Origin: Ampullaceana balthica
Lineage: Eukaryota > Mollusca > Gastropoda > Lymnaeidae
DNA length: 64,000 nucleotides
Assembly: GCA_944989445.1 (NCBI GenBank)
Contig: CALYLW010000163.1
Coordinates: 467,501 to 531,500, forward strand
Direction: 5' to 3'
The position numbers and the translations under genes are program-made. The notes under the pieces are model-generated. The model worked only from the letters and a program-made list of their open reading frames with translations, did not search any database and had not been told where the DNA came from. Below, piece after piece: positions 11,254 through 23,080 of the stretch. Position 1 is the first letter of the stretch, and each line of letters begins with the position of its first letter.

Positions 11254-11630
11254 ACTACCAAAAATATGAGTTTATAACCAGACAACAAACCCCAGAAAAG
11301 CTCAAACTATGAATTTACGTTGAAATTTAAAACACGTTTCTCAGATCACAAGTTTTATTAAAAATTGAACATAAATACAGTTAGACTATTTCTTGTCATC
11401 TCCAGTTCCTTCTAATTTATAATTTCTTCTACACTTTATCTATTTCTTCTTTCAACTAATTTTTATATAAATTCGCCATTCAAAAAAAAATTAACATGTT
11501 TTTCTTTTTCAAAATGCTTTGCCCATATTTAAGGGCTGCTCTCGGAAAGTGTTCGATGTTATGTTATCTGAATAACTTACCTGAGTCCAGGAAATAAACA
11601 ACTCGGGCCAATGGAACAGAGTAAAATCCA
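11254..11630. other. AT-rich non-coding stretch
   Basis: Nothing recognised. Confidence 0.5.
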
Positions 11631-11725
11631 ATTTGTTCACCGATAGACAGACTTTCCGGGGACTTTGTTCACTGATAGAAAGACTTTCCGGAGACTTTGT
11701 TCACAGATAGAAAGACTTGCCGGAG
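11631..11725. repeat. Minisatellite, 32 bp x 3
   Basis: GACTTTGTTCACTGATAGA followed by AAGACTTTCCGG occurs three times with point changes. Confidence 0.85.
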
Positions 11726-12160
11726 CCACCGACACAAGGAATAACGTGGAGTTCTGTGAGGGACTGACAACCACTCACGACGATAGACCGACGAATCGCG
11801 GCGTGGGAGGAGAGATGGTGAGGAAGGGGACAGCGTGGGGGACGGGAGAGTGGAGGGGATGGGGCGCAACGATGAGGAGGGAATGGCTGTGGTGGGGTGT
11901 AGGTGGTGGTTACAGAAGAACCAGGATCAATGCTGGATAATATCCCGGGGGCAGAGCGACATCATTACGGATGCCGGGGTGTAGGTACTTAGACACATTC
12001 TGGGGATACGCCCCTGAGGTTGTTTGTGAACTGGGCGAGGAATCGGCAACAGGACAGAAGACCTTCAAAAGTGCCTCTATGATCAGGAGGCTTTCCACAA
12101 ACATTTCATTTTGACATGCAGTTCTCTGTTCGGCGAGAACGTTGTATATTTTAAAAGTCC
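11726..12160. other. GC-richer unique stretch
   Basis: G-rich on the plus strand from 11800 to 11930 (GGGAGAGTGGAGGGGATGGGG). A 91-codon open frame here is low-complexity and not convincing. No gene recognised. Confidence 0.45.
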
Positions 12161-12277
12161 AAATAAAGTGTACAAATAAAGTGTACAAATAAAGTGTACA
12201 AATAAAGTGTACAAATAAAGTGTACAAATAAAGTGTACAAATAAAGTGTACAAATAAAGTGTACAAATAAAGTGTAC
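12161..12277. repeat. Minisatellite, 13 bp x 9, perfect
   Basis: AAATAAAGTGTAC is repeated nine times without a mismatch. The array is young or recently homogenised. Confidence 0.97.
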
Positions 12278-12475
12278 AAATCTCTAAAAATTGTGTTGTT
12301 GTAGTTATTGTGTGTACGTAGCGTTCCACGACGACCACTATGTACCTCACAGGTTTTACTGGGTGAGTTCACAGGTGACTGATGACACCAAACGTGGCCT
12401 TAAAGGTGAGTCGTCAAATACGACTTGAGATGGTCTGACGTCATTTAGGCAAAATCTTTACAGGCTTGGCTCCTG

Positions 12476-12716
12476 GGCCAGGAACTCGGACCTTGGCCAA
12501 GTTGTAGATCATTCGCAGGTTGCTGCGCCGTCCGGTAATGATTGGCCAGGAACTCGGACCTTGGCTAAGTTGTAGATCATTCGCAGGTTGCTGCGCCGTC
12601 CGGTAATGATTGGCCAGGAACTCGGACCTTGGCCAAGTTGTAGATCATTCGCAGGTTGCTGGGCCGTCCGGTAATGATTGGCCAGGAACTCGGACTTTGG
12701 CTAAGTTGTAGATCAT
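12476..12716. repeat. Minisatellite, 68 bp x 3.5
   Basis: GGCCAGGAACTCGGACCTTGG starts at 12476, 12544, 12612 and 12680, an exact 68-bp period. Only a few point differences separate the copies (CTGCGCC or CTGGGCC, GGCCAAG or GGCTAAG). Confidence 0.95.
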
Positions 12717-13776
12717 GAGTAAATATTTGACGAGTAGCCAGTACTTTTAGCGCACAGATTTCCATTGCAGCTAACCACTGTAACCATTGAAAAGATCATG
12801 ACTATTCATAGGAAGGTTGGTGAGTTTCAGTTCTTTAGTTGAAGTGACTTTGGGAAAAAACTTGAAAATTAAAAGTATGTAATTTAAGAGAATATTTCCC
12901 TGAAGATGTCATTTTATGTTTCAAAAGTTCATTAAGTTAGTTCGGCTACTCGAATACAAGGTCAGTTAATGTCAGGTGAGCTAATAGATTCCAATGAAGA
13001 CCATATAATAAATACTTATAAATAGATATTAATGTGCTGTTTTATCATCATAATTACTTTCGTTGTTTCTTTAATATTTTTAATTTTTAAAATATTTTTT
13101 GATGGCGAAGAAATGTCAGCAAAGTGGCTAATATTGGATCCAGTCGCCGGAGATTTGTTTAAAAAAAATATAACATTATTGATAAATGAACAATTTAAAA
13201 AAGGAGCAATTTTTAAAAGAATTTTGGGGCAATTCGTTTCATTAGAAATATAATTTATAAAAAAAGAGAATGAAATAGATGGTTTAATTAGTTAAGTTTG
13301 CCATTTAGATTTATAAGATATAAAAAAAATCTCATTTGAATTTGTGTCGCCAGACAGCTTACGTAACAAGAAAAATTTCAAAGATTTGTTATTCAGGCCC
13401 CTACATGGGAAGTTAGTTTAATCCGTATAGCCCCAATAATTCTGGCATCCGTCCATATCAATGTGACTTTACTGGATGAAAACACACGGCCAGGGATTTG
13501 TCTGAATTAGAATAATCTGTTTCCCTAGACATGAAGCCACCCACCGTCCCCTCACATGGGCGCATCCCAAGGGAACGGGTTTGCGAAGACGATACAGCTT
13601 GGCGCCGGTAGCATCAGAGGAGTCGCCAGAATTTGTCATTGTCTCAGTGTCACACCGCCTACAAGAACACATTTCCGGGTATTGAGTTCCAAGTTTACCT
13701 ATTTTTAGCTCAGTTTACCATCTACTGTAATTAAATTGCCATCCACTACTTTTGTGTTTGTATTCAGTAGAAATAA
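12717..13776. other. Non-coding stretch, nothing recognised
   Basis: A 73-codon open frame at 13032-13253 starts with a hydrophobic run (MCCFIIIITFVVSLIFLIF), but I do not recognise it and the AT-rich context makes chance likely. Confidence 0.45.
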
Positions 13777-13986
13777 GTTACCACCAAATGGGAGTGAGAT
13801 TTCATCCACTAGGAATAAGTTCCCATCCACCATGGAAGAGTTTCAATCCACAGATTGTAAGTTTCAATCCACAGATTGTAAGTTTCAATCCACGGGTTGT
13901 TAGTTTCAATCCACAGGTTGTAGGTTTCAATCCACAGGTTGTAAGTTTCAATCCATTAGTAATAAGTTTTTATCAACCGGGAGGAA
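13777..13986. repeat. Minisatellite, 21 bp x 10
   Basis: The unit GTTTCAATCCACAGATTGTAA recurs with an exact 21-bp register from 13777 to 13986. The six central copies (13840-13965) are well conserved and the flanking ones decay. The units abut head to tail with no spacers. Confidence 0.95.
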
Positions 13987-14003
13987 CGAGTCTCGTCAAA
14001 GTT

Positions 14004-14146
14004 AAGACAAGACATTTGTCCGACTGTTATTTAAGACAAGACATTTGTCCGACTGTTATTTAAGACAAGACATTTGTGCGACTGTTATTTCAGACAAGAC
14101 ATTTGTCCGACTGTTATTTAAGACAATACATTTGTCCGACTGTTAT
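14004..14146. repeat. Minisatellite, 29 bp x 5
   Basis: AAGACAAGACATTTGTCCGA starts at 14004, 14033, 14062, 14091 and 14120. Copies differ at one or two positions. Confidence 0.95.
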
Positions 14147-15389
14147 TCGCGAAGAAAGATACAGCAATATAAGATTTCCTTGTAACATAGTTACGGCTGT
14201 CATCAGAGGTTTATAAGACGCAGATCGCGTTAAAAAATAAGCCGTTACTATAACCCGATTATAATTTGAACCAGATTAGCCTTCACACATTGTTTGCTTT
14301 CACTATTCATTTCATTACTTGTTTGATTTTAATAACGTTTTCCTAAGATTTTTGCCTGAAAAAATCGTCCCAAATATCGACAGTAAACACGTTTTTTCAC
14401 TATTTCACTAATTCACAAAGGGGCCATCCATAAATGACGTCACGCGATTTTTGTCGATTTTTGACCCCCTCCCTCCCCCTCGTCACGCGTCGTCACAAAA
14501 ACTTAGACCCCTCCCCCCTTCTAAATATACGTGAAAAATCTTTGACCCCCCCCCAAACACCAACAAAACAACCAACAACAAAAAAAACAACTTATTTTCT
14601 AATTGAAAATAAGTGTTTTTCAAATCACTTTTATTGTTATTTAAGTATTTATTATTTATTTAGTGAAAGATCTACATTGTAATATCGTAACCCGCGTGAA
14701 GCATTTTTTTAAAAACGTTTAACTTGCCTTCAGAAAACGAACTGTGTTAACATCCTTAGATTATATTTTATTTTAATGCATACAAATTAAACATTGACTA
14801 TTAATCATCACGGTTAACGTCTTTGTTTAGAAAAAAAATTATTTGAAAATAACTTTTTTTTAAATGTATTTTTTTAAAAAATCCCTCAATTGACTGACGG
14901 GCATCCCGTAAGAAAGAGGTCGGCGAACAGAGGTAAATAACCTCATCTGGGAGTCAAAAAGGGAATTCTTTGGGGTAATGCAGACTCATTTGGGACATAT
15001 AACATCCACTACAATCCACTAGATATATTAAAATACGTCATGTGTACGTGTACGCTTGGAACATATGTCCATTATTGAACAGGTTCCTTCCAGAAAATGC
15101 ATTTTTTAAAAATTTGACAACTATGTAGATTTCTTACCTACGTACTATACGAAGACACCTAAATCCACCCTATTTTCATTTATATTGACACGAGTGACAA
15201 TAATCTTAATCCACATGACTTGTCTGTATCACGCATCATTTATGTGATATTTAAAATTAATGCCTTAAAAACTGAGCTAATAAGAAAAGTTGTTTTGTGC
15301 TCCTCTCGAATTGCAATGTCAAGAATTTGATGCATTCAATAAAGTTAATGAATACTTGACTAATTTTAAATGGGCTCATTTACAATTAT

Positions 15390-15589
15390 ATCTAGAACAG
15401 TGCTTCTCAAACTTTTGATTATGGCGGACCGCAGGAATTTTGTCCATTGCACCAGGGATGGGTGCATTATTTTCCATGTACTGATAATTTTTTCTGGAAT
15501 TTTTTTAGAACATCTGCAGACCGGCAGCGGATGGCCCACGGACCGGCACCGGTCCGCGGACCACCACTTTGAGAAGCACTGATCTAGAA
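15390..15589 (+). mobile_element. Complete hAT miniature element with 8-bp duplication
   Basis: The 184-bp element at 15398-15581 begins CAGTGCTTCTCAAA and ends TTTGAGAAGCACTG, perfect inverted repeats. ATCTAGAA flanks it at 15390-15397 and 15582-15589, a perfect 8-bp target duplication of the hAT form nTnnnnAn. It has no coding capacity and would depend on a hAT transposase made elsewhere. The same insertion at the same site occurs in copy B (about 54460-54645). Confidence 0.95.
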
Positions 15590-16079
15590 GACTAGAATGG
15601 GCCAGGGGTCGTTTGACCAAAAAGCCATCGAACAATTATATCAAACTTAAAACATTTTTAATTCTATCAAATAGATTCCCCCCCCCCTTTTCCCCTTTTA
15701 AAGAAAAAGGATATTCCGTGTCGTTTTGACTTAAAATATCTACACATAATCCTATTCAGATCATATTTAGACACTTGTCATGCATGTAAAACTCACCAGT
15801 AGCATTTTCGGGCTAACGACGCGCCCCCAAATCCCCTAGTCATGTGAGCAGGACCTAGAGTCTGGGGGTTGGGGGGGGGGTAACGCACACATAAACTTGT
15901 ATATTTTGGGGTAACGGGCAAAAAAGTTCGAGAGAACCAAACGGAGCTGCGGTTACATCACAAATGCTTTTGATGTCAACATCAAACGACGCAATGTAAC
16001 AATTTCATATGTTATCTTGTGAATTCTCAAACTTAAGGATTATAATTAGATTTAATTTTCGTGTCTTGATAGCTTACGC

Positions 16080-16126
16080 CAACCAGCGTCTGATGGCCTA
16101 CCGACCGGCACATTGAGAAGCACTGA
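16080..16126 (+). mobile_element. hAT miniature element remnant
   Basis: CCGACCGGCACATTGAGAAGCACTG is the 3' terminus of a hAT element related to the one at 15398. Its 5' terminus is not recognisable. The same remnant occurs in copy B at 53901-53950. Confidence 0.65.
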
Positions 16127-16311
16127 TTTTAAAAAAAAGTCATTAAATAAATTGTAAGCGACCAAATATTTCAGTGGAAGTTTTATTTAAAGTTACCCTT
16201 TTGATGTGACGTCAGATTTCTTCAACCCCCCTCCCTCCCCCTCGTCACGCATCGTCACAAAAGTGTTACCCCCTCCCCCCTAGGAGCGTGACGTCATTTA
16301 TGGACGGCCCC

Positions 16312-16926
16312 AAAGAGTATTATAAAAAAAAGAAACTTAATTGTTGTCCATGCATATATAATTACGGGAGTGCGACCTGCGGCAGAGCATCATGGGGGGA
16401 CCATGGAGGCATTGTCCACAGCTTTCCAAGATGACTGAATGAAACACTAGTCAAGAAGGTTCTCTTTGCCGCACATTCATTTAACCCCCAGATTCCTGTT
16501 TAGATGACCACTGTCCAAAGAAGGGAATTTCAGACGATCAAACCTCATTCTACTTAATATCAAATGTTTAAAAATGAGCAGTCGTATTTAAAATGACTTT
16601 TTTTTCAAAGTCATTTGGGACAAAGTAAAACGCGAACAAACAACCGGGAAAATCTTTTGCGTATATCTAATTTCTATCAAACGTATTTTTCGAAACAGAT
16701 TCAAATTGTGAAAACATGTCGTCTGCCTGGGGTTCCAATCTTGTTACGTAGCCGATGAATGTCATTAAAGATAAAAGAATCGTTAATTTGATTCATTCCT
16801 TCGCTCATTTGAAAAGTCAAGAATTTGTATGAAAGAAATCTAAAGATTTTATAAATAGAAAACATGGCGTCCTAGCAACAAAGAAATATCTCTGATTGGA
16901 TTGATGGGAGAAAGAAGTGGGATATG
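16312..16926. other. Non-coding stretch, nothing recognised
   Basis: No gene or element recognised between the TIR element and the GA tract. Confidence 0.5.
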
Positions 16927-17277
16927 AGAGAGAGAGAGAGAGAGAGAGAGATTGAGAGAGTCGGGGAAAGACAGCTAGAGAGAGACAGAGAGTCAGAGAG
17001 AGACTGAGTGAGACAAGGAGACAGAGAGAAACAAAGAGAGGAGGGTAGGGTAAGAGAGAGAGAGAGGCGGAGTGTGAAAGAAGTAGGGAGTCCCAGAGAG
17101 AGAGAGAGAGAGAGAGAGCAAGAGTAACAAAAAGAACAGAGAGAGAGAGGCAAAGAGAGAGAGCAGGATAAGAGAGGGAAAATAGAGGGGCTGGTAAGAA
17201 TGAGAGAGATAGTAAGAGAGGCTGATGGAGAAAGAGACAGAGAGAAGGGGGAGAGGGAGAGAGAGAGAGAGAGAGCA
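16927..17277. repeat. GA-rich microsatellite
   Basis: Runs of (GA)n with interspersed GACA, GTAAG and GGG. The purine strand is nearly pure over about 350 bp, a sequence type able to form triplex (H-DNA). Serine/leucine-rich open frames on the minus strand are by-products. Confidence 0.95.
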
Positions 17278-17329
17278 TTAGCTATAGGAAGGTGGTAGGG
17301 AGGAGATCAAGAAAAGTTGGGATGGTCGT

Positions 17330-20300
17330 AGGTAAATGAGAGAGGAATTCTTGAGATGGTGGTATGGAAGAGAAAGAGATGGGAGTTGTTAAGATGGTGA
17401 TATGGAAGAGAAAGAGATGGGAGTTGTTAAGATGGTGATATAGGCGAGATAGAGATGGGAGTTGTTAAGATGGTGATATAGACGAGAAAGAGATGGGAGT
17501 TGTTATGATGGTGATATGGAAGAGATAGAGATGGGAGTTGTTAAGATGGTGGTATGGAAGAGATAGAGATGGGAGTTGTTAAGATGTTGATATGGAAGAG
17601 AAAGAGATGGGAGTTGTTAAGATGGTGATATGGAAGAGATAGAGATGGGAGTTGTTAAGATGTGATATAGACGAGAAAGAGATGGGAGTTGTTAAGATGG
17701 TGATATAGACGAGAAAGAGATGGGAGTTGTTAAGATGGTGATATGGAAGAGATAGAGATGGGAGTTGTTAAGATGTTGATATGGAAGAGAAAGAGATGGG
17801 AGTTGTTAAGATGGTGATATGGAAGAGAAAGAGATGGGAGTTGTTAAGATGGTGATATGGAAGAGATAGAGATGGGAGTTGTTAAGATGTTGATATGGAA
17901 GAGATAGAGATGGGAGTTGTTAAGATGTTGATATGGAAGAGAAAGAGATGGGAGTTGTTAAGATGGTGATATGGAAGAGAAAGAGATGGGAGTTGTTAAG
18001 ATGGTGATATGGAAGAGATAGAGATGGGAGTTGTTAAGATGTTGATATGGAAGAGATAGAGATGAGAGTTGTTAAGATGTTGATATGGAAGAGAAAGAGA
18101 TGGGAGTTGTTAAGATGGTGATATGGAAGAGAAAGAGATGGGAGTTGTTAAGATGGTGGTATGGAAGAGATAGAGATGGGAGTTGTTAAGATGTTGATAT
18201 GGAAGGGAAAGAGATGGGAGTTGTTAAGATGGTGATATGGAAGAGATAGAGATGGGAGTTGTTAAGATGTTGATATGGAAGAGAAAGAGATGGGAGTTGT
18301 TAAGATGGTGATATGGAAGAGATAGAGATGGGAGTTGTTAAGATGGTGATATAGACGAGAAAGAGATGGGAGTTGTTAAGATGGTGATATAGACGAGAAA
18401 GAGATGGGAGTTGTTAAGATGGTGATATGGAAGAGATAGAGATGGGAGTTGTTAAGATGGTGGTATGGAAGAGATAGAGATGGGAGTTGTTAAGATGTTG
18501 ATATGGAAGAGAAAGAGATGGGAGTAGTTAAGATGGTGATATGGAAGAGATAGAGATGGGAGTTGTTAAGATGTGATATAGACGAGAAAGAGATGGGAGT
18601 TGTTAAGATGGTGATATAGACGAGAAAGAGATGGGAGTTGTTAAGATGGTGATATGGAAGAGATAGAGATGGGAGTTGTTAAGATGTTGATATGGAAGAG
18701 AAAGAGATGGGAGTTGTTAAGATGGTGATATGGAAGAGAAAGAGATGGGAGTTGTTAAGATGGTGATATGGAAGAGATAGAGATGGGAGTTGTTAAGATG
18801 TTGATATGGAAGAGATAGAGATGGGAGTTGTTAAGATGTTGATATGGAAGAGAAAGAGATGGGAGTTGTTAAGATGGTGATATGGAAGAGAAAGAGATGG
18901 GAGTTGTTAAGATGGTGATATGGAAGAGATAGAGATGGGAGTTGTTAAGATGTTGATATGGAAGAGATAGAGATGAGAGTTGTTAAGATGTTGATATGGA
19001 AGAGAAAGAGATGGGAGTTGTTAAGATGGTGATATGGAAGAGAAAGAGATGGGAGTTGTTAAGATGGTGGTATGGAAGAGATAGAGATGGGAGTTGTTAA
19101 GATGGTGATATAGACGAGAAAGAGATGGGAGTTGTTAAGATGGTGATATGGAAGAGATAGAGATGGGAGTTGTTAAGATGGTGGTATGGAAGAGATAGAG
19201 ATGGGAGTTGTTAAGATGTTGATATGGAAGAGAAAGAGATGGGAGTAGTTAAGATGGTGATATGGAAGAGATAGAGATGGGAGTTGTTAAGATGGTGGTA
19301 TGGAAGAGATAGAGATGGGAGTTGTTAAGATGTTGATATGGAAGAGAAAGAGATGGGAGTTGTTAAGATGGTGATATGGAAGAGAAAGAGATGGGAGTTG
19401 TTAAGATGGTGATATGGAAGAGAAAGAGATGGGAGTTGTAAAGATGGTGGTATGGAAGAGAAAGAGATGGGAGTTGTTAAAATGGTGATATGGAAGAGAA
19501 AGAGATGGGAGTTGTTAAGATGTTGATATGGAAGAGAAAGAGATGGGAGTTGTTAAGATGGTGATATGGAAGAGAAAGAGATGGGAGTTGTTAAGATGGT
19601 GGTATGGAAGAGATAGAGATGAGAGTTGTTAAGATGGTGGTATGGAAGAGAAAGAGATGGGAGTTGTTAAGATGGTGATATGGAAGAGAAAGAGATGGGA
19701 GTTGTTAAGATGGTGGTATGGAAGAGATAGAGATGAGAGTTGTTAAGATGTTGATATGGAAGAGATAGAGATGAGAGTTGTTAAGATGTTGATATGGAAG
19801 AGAAAGAGATGAGAGTTGTTAAGATGGTGATATGGAAGAGAAAGAGATGGGAGTTGTTAAGATGTTGATATGGAAGAGAAAGAGATGGGAGTTGTTAAGA
19901 TGGTGATATGGAAGAGAAAGAGATGGGAGTTGTTAAGATGGTGGTATGGAAGAGATAGAGATGAGAGTTGTTAAGATGGTGATATGGAAGAGATAGAGAT
20001 GGGAGTTGTTAAGATGGTGGTATGGAAGAGAAAGAGATGGGAGTTGTTAAGATGGTGATAAGGAAGAGATAGAGATGAGAGTTGTTAAGATGGTGGTATG
20101 GAAGAGAAAGAGATGGGAGTTGTTAAGATGGTGATATAGACGAGAAAGATATGGGAGTTGTTAAGATGGTGATATAGACGAGATAGAGATGGGAGTTGTT
20201 AAGATGGTGATATAGACGAGAAAGAGATGGGAGTTGTTAAGATGGTGGTATGGAAGAGAAAGAGATGGGAGTTGTTAAGATGTTGATATGGAAGAGATTG

Positions 20301-21415
20301 AGATGGGAGTTGTTAAGATGGTGGTATGGAAGAGAAAGAGATGGGAGTTGTTAAGATGGTGATATGGAAGAGATTGAGATGGGAGTTGTTAAGATGGTGG
20401 TATGGAAGAGAGAAAGAGATGGGAGTTGTTAAGATGTTGATATGGAAGAGATTGAGATGGGAGTTGTTAAGATGGTGGTATGGAAGAGAAAGAGATGGGA
20501 GTTGTTAAGATGGTGATATAGACGAGAAAGAGATGGGAGTTGTTAAGATGGTGATATAGACGAGAAAGAGATGGGAGTTGTTAAGATGGTGATATAGACG
20601 AGAAAGAGATGGGAGTTGTTAAGATGGTGATATAGACGAGAAAGAGATGGGAGTTGTTAAGATGGTAATATAGACGAGAAAGAGATGGGAGTTGTTAAGA
20701 TGGTGGTATGGAAGAGAAAGAGATGGGAGTTGTTAAGATGGTGGTATGGAAGAGAAAGAGATGGGAGTTGTTAAGATGGTGATATAGACGAGAAAGAGAT
20801 GGGAGTGGTTAAGATGGTGGTATGGAAGAGATTGAGATGGGAGTTGTTAAGATGGTGGTACAGATGAGAAAGAGATGGGAGTTGTAAAGATGGTGATAGA
20901 GATGAGATAGAGATGGGAGTTGTAAAGATGGTGGTATGGAAGAGAAAGAGATGGGAGTTGTTAAGATGGTGATATAGACGAGAAAGAGATGGGAGTTGTT
21001 AAGATGGTGGTATAGACGAGAAAGAGATGGGAGTTGTTAAGATGGTGATATAGACGAGAAAGAGATGGGAGTTGTTAAGATGGTGATAGAGACGAGAAAG
21101 AGATGGGAGTTGTTAAGATGGTGGTATGGAAGAGAAAGAGATGGGAGTTGTTAAGATAGTGGTATGGAAGAGATAGAGATGGGAGTTGTTAAGATGGTGG
21201 TATGGAAGAGAAAGAGATGGGAGTTGTTAAGATAGTGGTATGGAAGAGATAGAGATGAGAGTTGTTAAGATGGTGGTATGGAACAGATTGAGATGGGAGT
21301 TGTTAAGATGGTGATATAGACGAGAAATAGATGGGAGTTGTTAAGATGGTGGTAGGGAAGAGAAAGAGAAGGTAGTTGTTAAGATGGTGGTATGGAAGAG
21401 AAAGAGAAAGCGATC
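17330..21415. repeat. Large minisatellite, 38 bp x about 107
   Basis: The unit is GAGATGGGAGTTGTTAAGAT followed by an 18-bp variable part (GGTGATATGGAAGAGAAA, GGTGATATAGACGAGAAA, GGTGGTATGGAAGAGATA or TTGATATGGAAGAGATA). The order of unit types is itself repeated. A 37-bp one-base-deleted unit (TGTGATATAG at 17661 and 18572) and a rare GATGAGAG unit (18061 and 18972) both recur 911 bp apart, so a block of 24 units was duplicated. Toward 20500-21400 the units are mostly of the TAGACGAG type. Confidence 0.97.
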
Positions 21416-22126
21416 GTTTAGAGCGTAGTATAAGGGATGGTGATATATTCCTCCCAGCAGTAACTCTTCTCTACCATAGGTTATATTTAGACCCCCATAA
21501 CTTCCCGGATTTAGCCAAGAAAAAGTTATTTTGAAAACTGCGATTCCCTTTCAAAGTAATGGCGGGTATTAAAGGATTTGAAACTAGTAGCTTCTGGCAT
21601 CAAGACAAGTCTATTTATAGACGATTGTATGCGTCATGAACATAATGGAATTTCTATTTTAGGGAAGAAGGAGAAAACTAAAATACCAAACAAAAGTGAG
21701 CAATGGATCTAGAGTTATGATTTTTTAAAAAAAGAAATGAAATACGAAAATGTTTCCAAACAAGAATGTTAGGGGCCACAGCCATTATTATAAGTGCTTG
21801 TCGACCCAACCAGTCTCCAAATGCCAGATTGGACTAATATATAAAGACAGATACTAAAACAAACATAAATTGGTAGAATACACATTCATCCATTGTAAGC
21901 TTCTTTGATTGCGTATCAGAGCTGGAAAGAGCGTCTGATTTATTTCCGTCTTTGAAGCAGAGAAGTGACAGCAACAAAAATAACTTTAATTTTATGGATA
22001 GCGACACTCAAGAAACTGTAAGCACTCACGGGAATAAAGAAACTGTAAGCACTCACGGGAATAAAGAACTATGACTGAAATGAGACATGTTGAAATGAAG
22101 CGAGGCGATGTATTCTGATCCGTAAA
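21416..22126. other. Non-coding stretch
   Basis: No gene recognised. A 27-bp direct duplication (AACTGTAAGCACTCACGGG) lies at about 22013-22068. Confidence 0.5.
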
Positions 22127-22580
22127 CACAACACTAATATAGTATAATACAACCCTCAGATAGACAGAGTCCTAACAACACTAATATAGTATAATACAAC
22201 CCTCAGATAGACAGAGTGCTAACAACACTAATATAGTATAATACAACCCTCAGATAGACAGAGTGCTAAAAACACTAATATAGTATAATACAACCCTCAG
22301 ATAGACAGAGTGCTAAAAACACTAATATAGTATAATACAACCCTCAGATAGACAGAGTGCTAACAACACAGTGCTAATCCCTGTTTGCAAGAACAAAAAC
22401 AAAATAAATTCTCGTTCTTCCCGTCTTGAATTCTTGTGTGGAACGTGTCGCCTGAAAAAATTAGGAAAACCACTATCAAGATTTAAAACTATAATTAACA
22501 CGTAAGACTAGGCATAAAACATGGATAAGCGTAATCTTCTTTACAGAAGGAACGTTTGTAATAGATGAGATAAAGCAACA
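22127..22580 (+). mobile_element. LINE 3' end with a tandemly amplified 5' edge
   Basis: From about 22345 the sequence matches the last 250 bp of the LINE at 1708-3789. Shared pieces include ACAACCCTCAGATAGACA, GCAAGAACAAA, TTCTTCCCGTC, GAATTC, AGGAAAACCA, GCGTAATCTTCT and CAGAAGGA. Before that, a 47-bp unit containing the start of this fragment (ATACAACCCTCAGATAGACA) plus AGAGTGCTAACAACACTAAT is repeated five times from 22127. The minisatellite was therefore built across the 5' junction of a truncated LINE insertion. Confidence 0.8.
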
Positions 22581-23080
22581 TCATTGACTACTCATATTTT
22601 CCTCATAAAACCTATCTCCCCACCCCCCCCCCAATAACAATCAATGAAATCCAATGACTAGCACCCTTTCTTTTAATTTTGTCTCCCTTTGTCTGTAGGG
22701 TATTTACCAGCGACAAACTCAAGACTAGAATCTTCGCCCGTGATAACGTTAAGAACTTATAAAAGTTTCGCCATTCCTCTCTCTTCAAGCATTACAACCC
22801 CCCTCCCCCCCCCCTCCCCGGCCAGACGAGACGATTGCTTCTTAGCCGTGTTATGGGCTGGTGATTAAAGTTCTCTTCACATCACTTTTATCCATGACAT
22901 TCTGGTTATCCAATAATTATTTGGGCTAAGCAAGACAACAAACTTTTTGGTGACAACAGACATAAAGTGATAAAATCTTAGACATTCAAAGATTAGCCAC
23001 AGCACGACATTATTTAATCTTCTACCTTACGAATTTCATACAGCTAATAAACTAAAGCTTTAGTTACTTCAGCTAGTATC
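22581..23080. other. Non-coding stretch with two poly-C tracts
   Basis: Poly-C runs at about 22619-22632 and 22797-22818. No gene recognised. Confidence 0.5.

Larger units (their letters stand above)
14420..16311 (+). mobile_element. TIR element, 1.9 kb, copy A
   Basis: The ends are inverted repeats: GGGGCCATCCATAAATGACG on the left and TGACGTCATTTATGGACGGCCCC read inward on the right. Next to both ends lie C-rich blocks (CCCCCTCCCTCCCCCTCGTC). AAA flanks both sides as a 3-bp target duplication. Sister copies have TAA or TTA. A 3-bp T/A target with GGG-starting ends resembles PIF/Harbinger, but without a transposase this is only a suggestion. No coding region survives. A hAT miniature element sits inside at 15398-15581, and a second hAT remnant lies near 16080-16126. 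Copy B at 53702-55784 is the same element in inverse orientation. Confidence 0.85.

Noticed and set aside
13777..13986. CRISPR-like repeat (GTTTCAATCCAC)
   Set aside because: The motif resembles bacterial CRISPR repeats, but the 21-bp units abut without spacers, no cas genes are present, and the context is animal DNA full of transposons.
16817..17278. Serine/leucine-rich protein
   Set aside because: It is the complement of a GA microsatellite. The same applies to 57606-58141.
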